From positions 1 through 14,510 of the forward strand of contig JAZRQN010000041.1 in the NCBI GenBank assembly GCA_045649855.1: 14,510 nucleotides of DNA. The letters run 5' to 3'. How positions within the stretch are numbered: the first letter of the stretch is position 1; each line of letters begins with the position of its first letter. This DNA is from URNF01 sp045649855. Its GTDB lineage: Bacteria > Bacillota > Clostridia > Oscillospirales > Acutalibacteraceae. The notes beneath the pieces are model-generated. The model did not search any database. It was not told the origin of the DNA and was given only the letters and a program-made list of their open reading frames with translations. Of this stretch, positions 12,485-14,510 are shown piece after piece. A program made the position numbers and the translations under genes.

Positions 12485-12500
12485 TGTTCCATGTGAAACA
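12485..12500. promoter_or_regulatory. parS site 3 (one change in the core)
   Basis: TGTTCCATGTGAAACA matches the parS pattern except for CATGTG in place of the central CACGTG. It lies 30 bp after element copy 2 and 21 bp before the rsmG start. The core change probably weakens binding. Its place close to two good parS sites makes it a decayed or low-affinity site rather than chance. Confidence 0.6.
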
Positions 12501-12521
12501 ATCCTATATAGGAGAAACGAT

Positions 12522-13244
12522 ATGATTAACATTGAATTGCTGAAAACTGCCGCCGATGCGGTGGGGGTAGAAGTGGATGCCGTTTTAGCAGAACGGCTGG
12601 ACACCTACGCCCGATTGTTGGTGGAATGGAATGAAAAAATGAATTTAACCGCGATCACTGACCCCACCGACATCGCAATCAAGCATTTTGCGGACAGTTT
12701 GGCGGCAGCACCGCTGTTGCCAAAGGGTGCTTTTTCGCTGATTGACGTGGGAACAGGCGCAGGATTTCCCGGTTTGCCGCTGGCGATGCTCCGTCCCGAT
12801 TGCAAACTGACACTGCTGGACAGCCTCAACAAGCGACTCATCTTTTTGGATGAAGTTTGTAAAGCGGTGGGAGTAGAAGCGCGGTTTTTGCATCTGCGTG
12901 CAGAGGATGGCGGCAAAAAGCCCGAGTTGCGCGAACAATTTGACGTTGCAACCGCCCGTGCGGTGGGCGCGTTGCCGTTGCTGTGCGAATATTGCTTGCC
13001 GTATGTGAAGGTGGGCGGTCGCTTTTTGGCGCTCAAAGGTCCGACCGGTGAGGAAGAAAGCGAGAAAAGCCGCCGCGCGATGGCGCAACTGGGCGGTAAG
13101 GTGCGCGAGGTCAAGAAGTTCTGCCTGCCTGCTGACAGTAAAGGCGAAACAGGCGAGCGACAAATCTTTTTTATCGACAAATGTACCAAGACACCGCAAA
13201 AATTCCCCCGACCTGCCGCAAAAATTGCAAAAAATCCGTTATAA
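12522..13244 (+). CDS. rsmG: 16S rRNA (guanine-N7)-methyltransferase RsmG (GidB)
   Basis: RsmG uses S-adenosylmethionine to methylate N7 of the guanine at E. coli position 527 in 16S rRNA; loss of this methyl group gives low-level streptomycin resistance in several bacteria. The protein is 240 residues, normal for the family. WNEKMNLTAITDPTDIAIKHFADSL is the typical N-terminal block. The methyl-donor binding loop DVGTGAGFPG is at 75-84, LLDSLNKRLIFL follows, and ARAVGALPLLCEYCLPYVKVGGRFLALKGP forms the later core. AGGAG (12510-12514) stands 7 bases before the ATG. In many Bacillota rsmG directly follows mnmG; here the DUF559 element and a parS site lie between them. A strong terminator follows. 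Confidence 0.96.
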   Translation: MINIELLKTAADAVGVEVDAVLAERLDTYARLLVEWNEKMNLTAITDPTDIAIKHFADSLAAAPLLPKGAFSLIDVGTGAGFPGLPLAMLRPDCKLTLLDSLNKRLIFLDEVCKAVGVEARFLHLRAEDGGKKPELREQFDVATARAVGALPLLCEYCLPYVKVGGRFLALKGPTGEEESEKSRRAMAQLGGKVREVKKFCLPADSKGETGERQIFFIDKCTKTPQKFPRPAAKIAKNPL

Positions 13245-13250
13245 CAGTAG

Positions 13251-13289
13251 ATTCCGCCCCGACGATATGACAGGGCGGAATCTTTTTTT
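13251..13289 (+). terminator. Rho-independent terminator after rsmG
   Basis: ATTCCGCCC (13251-13259) pairs with GGGCGGAAT (13273-13281) around a 13-base loop. CTTTTTTT follows directly. It starts 6 bp after the rsmG stop and is the only textbook terminator in the window. Confidence 0.93.
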
Positions 13290-13321
13290 ATGCTATAGTG
13301 CTTCTGTGGGACATTTCCCAC
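13289..13321 (+). promoter_or_regulatory. Promoter and inverted repeat in front of the noc/parB gene
   Basis: TGCTATAGT (13291-13299) looks like an extended -10 box. An alternative is TATGCT (13289-13294), with ATGACA (13267-13272) as -35 at 16 bp, overlapping the terminator. Just downstream, at about the expected transcription start, is GTGGGA-CATT-TCCCAC (13306-13321), a perfect 6-bp inverted repeat. It could be an operator or a 5' hairpin on the mRNA. Confidence 0.5.
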
Positions 13322-13340
13322 GGAAGGGGAATGAAAAGAG

Positions 13341-14159
13341 ATGTTAAAACAAAAACGCAAGTACAAAGTGGCAGGACAGGTGGAAATGATTCCCATAGAG
13401 GACATTTTACCCAATCCGCAACAACCCAGACGGACCTTTGACCGTATAAAACTGCTGGAATTATCCCAAAGCATTGCGGAAAACGGGATTTTGCAACCGC
13501 TGGTCATTTCCGAGCGTGAGGGGCGGCCGGTGCTGGTGTCGGGGGAACGGCGGTTGCGTGCCGCCAAACTCGCAGGACTGCATACGGTACCCTGCGTGCG
13601 TACCGAGGCGGAGGGGATGCGGCAGGCGTTGCTGGCGATGATTGAAAACCTGCAACGAGAGGATATGAACTGCTTTGAAACCGCCGAAGGTATTGAACGG
13701 CTGATCCATACATACGGACTCACACAAGAAGAGGCGGCAACGCGGCTGGGATACTCCCAGTCGGCTGTGGCGAATAAACTGCGTCTGTTACAGTTGTCCC
13801 ACGAAGAAAGAATGGTGCTGATCGAAGGGGGACTCACCGAACGGCACGCGCGGTGTCTTTTGCGACTCAAGAAACCCGAAGAGCGCAGATGGGCGCTCAC
13901 CGAGATTCTGAAAAAGGGAATGACGGTGGCGCAAGCGGAAGCGCTCGTCGAACGGATGCTGGTCGGCAAGGTGGCGCGCCACGGTCGGGTCAAGCCCCTT
14001 ATCCGCGACGTGCGGTTGTTTTTCAACACCCTCGACCACGCGGTCGCCACCATGAAAAAGGGTGGTATCGCCGCCGAGTGCACCCGACACGAAACCGACG
14101 CCTATATCGAATGCATCGTCCGCATCCCCCGCTCTATGGCGGAAAAAGCGAACGGATAG
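13341..14159 (+). CDS. noc: ParB/Noc-family CTP-binding DNA-binding protein, nucleoid occlusion type
   Basis: This 272-residue member of the ParB/Noc clamp family comprises proteins that load at palindromic sites and spread using CTP. The ParB N-terminal domain contains IPIEDILPNPQQPRRTFD, the CTP-binding box SGERRLRAAK (67-76) and ENLQRED (102-108). The helix-turn-helix region is LTQEEAATRLGYSQSAVANKLRLLQLS. The tail RDVRLFFNTLDHAVATMKKGGI...IVRIPRS is the Noc rather than Spo0J type. At the four positions known to separate Noc from ParB it has Q140, K146, Q151 and R168, three of four Noc-like. An in-frame stop at 13332 fixes the start; AAGGGGA (13324-13330) precedes it. It lacks the amphipathic membrane helix of B. 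subtilis Noc. No parA follows. Confidence 0.9.
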   Translation: MLKQKRKYKVAGQVEMIPIEDILPNPQQPRRTFDRIKLLELSQSIAENGILQPLVISEREGRPVLVSGERRLRAAKLAGLHTVPCVRTEAEGMRQALLAMIENLQREDMNCFETAEGIERLIHTYGLTQEEAATRLGYSQSAVANKLRLLQLSHEERMVLIEGGLTERHARCLLRLKKPEERRWALTEILKKGMTVAQAEALVERMLVGKVARHGRVKPLIRDVRLFFNTLDHAVATMKKGGIAAECTRHETDAYIECIVRIPRSMAEKANG

Positions 14160-14228
14160 TAATATTTCCATATAAATATACCAACTGTATACCATTTGGG
14201 CGGATTTGCGTATGTTTTCGAAGGTATC

Positions 14229-14256
14229 GTAGGGGACGGTCTCTGCGCGTCCCGCA
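14229..14256. repeat. CGTAGGRGCGG...CGCCCGCA-type hairpin repeat, copy 2
   Basis: CGTAGGGGACG, a 9-base loop, then CGTCCCGCAA form a 6-bp stem GGGACG/CGTCCC (14233-14238 with 14248-14253). The outer letters agree with 10061-10086 while the stem differs, as expected for a hairpin-selected repeat. No T-run follows, so it is not a standard terminator for the noc gene. Confidence 0.5.
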
Positions 14257-14351
14257 AAACCCACCCACCTATGACGGGCGAACACAGTTTGCCCCTGCGA
14301 TTGCTGACATCGCCGCCCCCACACCGGATAATCAAAAATCACCGCATACGG

Positions 14352-14380
14352 TTGCAACCGCGAGGGATATGTGATAGAAT
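14352..14380 (+). promoter_or_regulatory. Promoter upstream of the response-regulator gene
   Basis: TTGCAA (14352-14357), a 17-base spacer, and TAGAAT (14375-14380) preceded by TG one base upstream (extended -10). It is the best sigma-A-type promoter seen in the window and would give a leader of roughly 65 bases before the ATG at 14455. Confidence 0.7.
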
Positions 14381-14454
14381 GTTTTAAATACATTTTACAA
14401 AACCAAGTGAACTGTTTTTACATATCTCCGATAGGATGATAACGAGGTGATAGT

Positions 14455-14510
14455 ATGATCTATCTGGTGGAGGACGACAGCAATATCCGCGAATTGGTGG
14501 TATACACCTT
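14455..14510 (+). CDS. Response regulator, N-terminal fragment (runs off the window)
   Basis: Only 18 codons are present: MIYLVEDDSNIRELVVYT. The pattern of a short beta strand followed by an acidic pair (E-D-D) and x-N-I-R-E-L is the start of a two-component receiver domain, most often of the OmpR/PhoB class. The acidic residues would help bind the magnesium needed for phosphorylation. GAGGTGA (14444-14450) is a good ribosome binding site and a promoter lies upstream. The output domain, and any partner kinase, lie to the right of the window. Confidence 0.8.
   Translation, partial: MIYLVEDDSNIRELVVYT

Noticed and set aside
12762..12780. ATTTCCCGG in rsmG as a Noc binding site
   Set aside because: It is only half of the palindrome, and it encodes the conserved GFPG of the methyltransferase, which explains the sequence.

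Overview
The window is a replication-origin neighbourhood of a Gram-positive bacterium of the Bacillota, most likely class Clostridia. The evidence is the order dnaN - S4-domain gene - recF - remB - gyrB - gyrA, a Bacillus-type unwinding module directly upstream of dnaN, and mnmG - rsmG - noc/parB with palindromic parS sites. Protein details such as LPLWGKMLNVEKAR in GyrB suggest a gut-type Oscillospirales-like lineage, but I cannot place it more precisely. Every supported gene is on the + strand, pointing away from the origin at the left end.

Layout. 1-496: no gene; a hairpin-rich repeat, then oriC with about nine DnaA boxes, a GC-rich patch, DnaA-trios and an AT-rich stretch. 497-8875: one tightly packed collinear block, dnaN, an S4-domain RNA-binding gene, recF, remB, gyrB, a double YcxB-like membrane protein and gyrA, with overlaps or short gaps. 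8876-9380: no gene; three small hairpins, then AT-rich DNA with a second group of DnaA-box-like sites. 9381-9827 and 12010-12454: two copies of a roughly 446-bp element, each with a DUF559 (PD-(D/E)XK nuclease-like) gene between hairpin-forming inverted ends. 9828-10133: no gene; a parS site and many short palindromes. 10134-11996: mnmG, with a perfect parS inside the coding sequence. 12485-12500: a third, slightly degenerate parS. 12522-13244: rsmG and a strong terminator. 13341-14159: a Noc/ParB-family gene with its own promoter. 14160-14454: no gene; a small hairpin repeat and a good promoter. 14455-14510: the first 18 codons of a response regulator.

How the parts fit. The left block builds and services the replication fork: DnaA opens the origin, the DnaN clamp holds the polymerase, RecF handles gaps, and GyrA/GyrB remove supercoils. 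The right block holds tRNA and 16S rRNA modification genes and chromosome segregation or nucleoid occlusion functions. The parS sites mark the origin-proximal domain for a ParB protein.

The least ordinary part is the pair of DUF559 elements. Their ends are double hairpins whose stems differ between left and right by compensating changes and whose loop allele is shared by the two ends of each copy. The ends also supply the gene's ribosome binding site and stop codon. Both copies stop 17-30 bp before a parS site. They look like a mobile or REP-like family in which a DUF559 nuclease may be the mobilising enzyme. No transposase is present.
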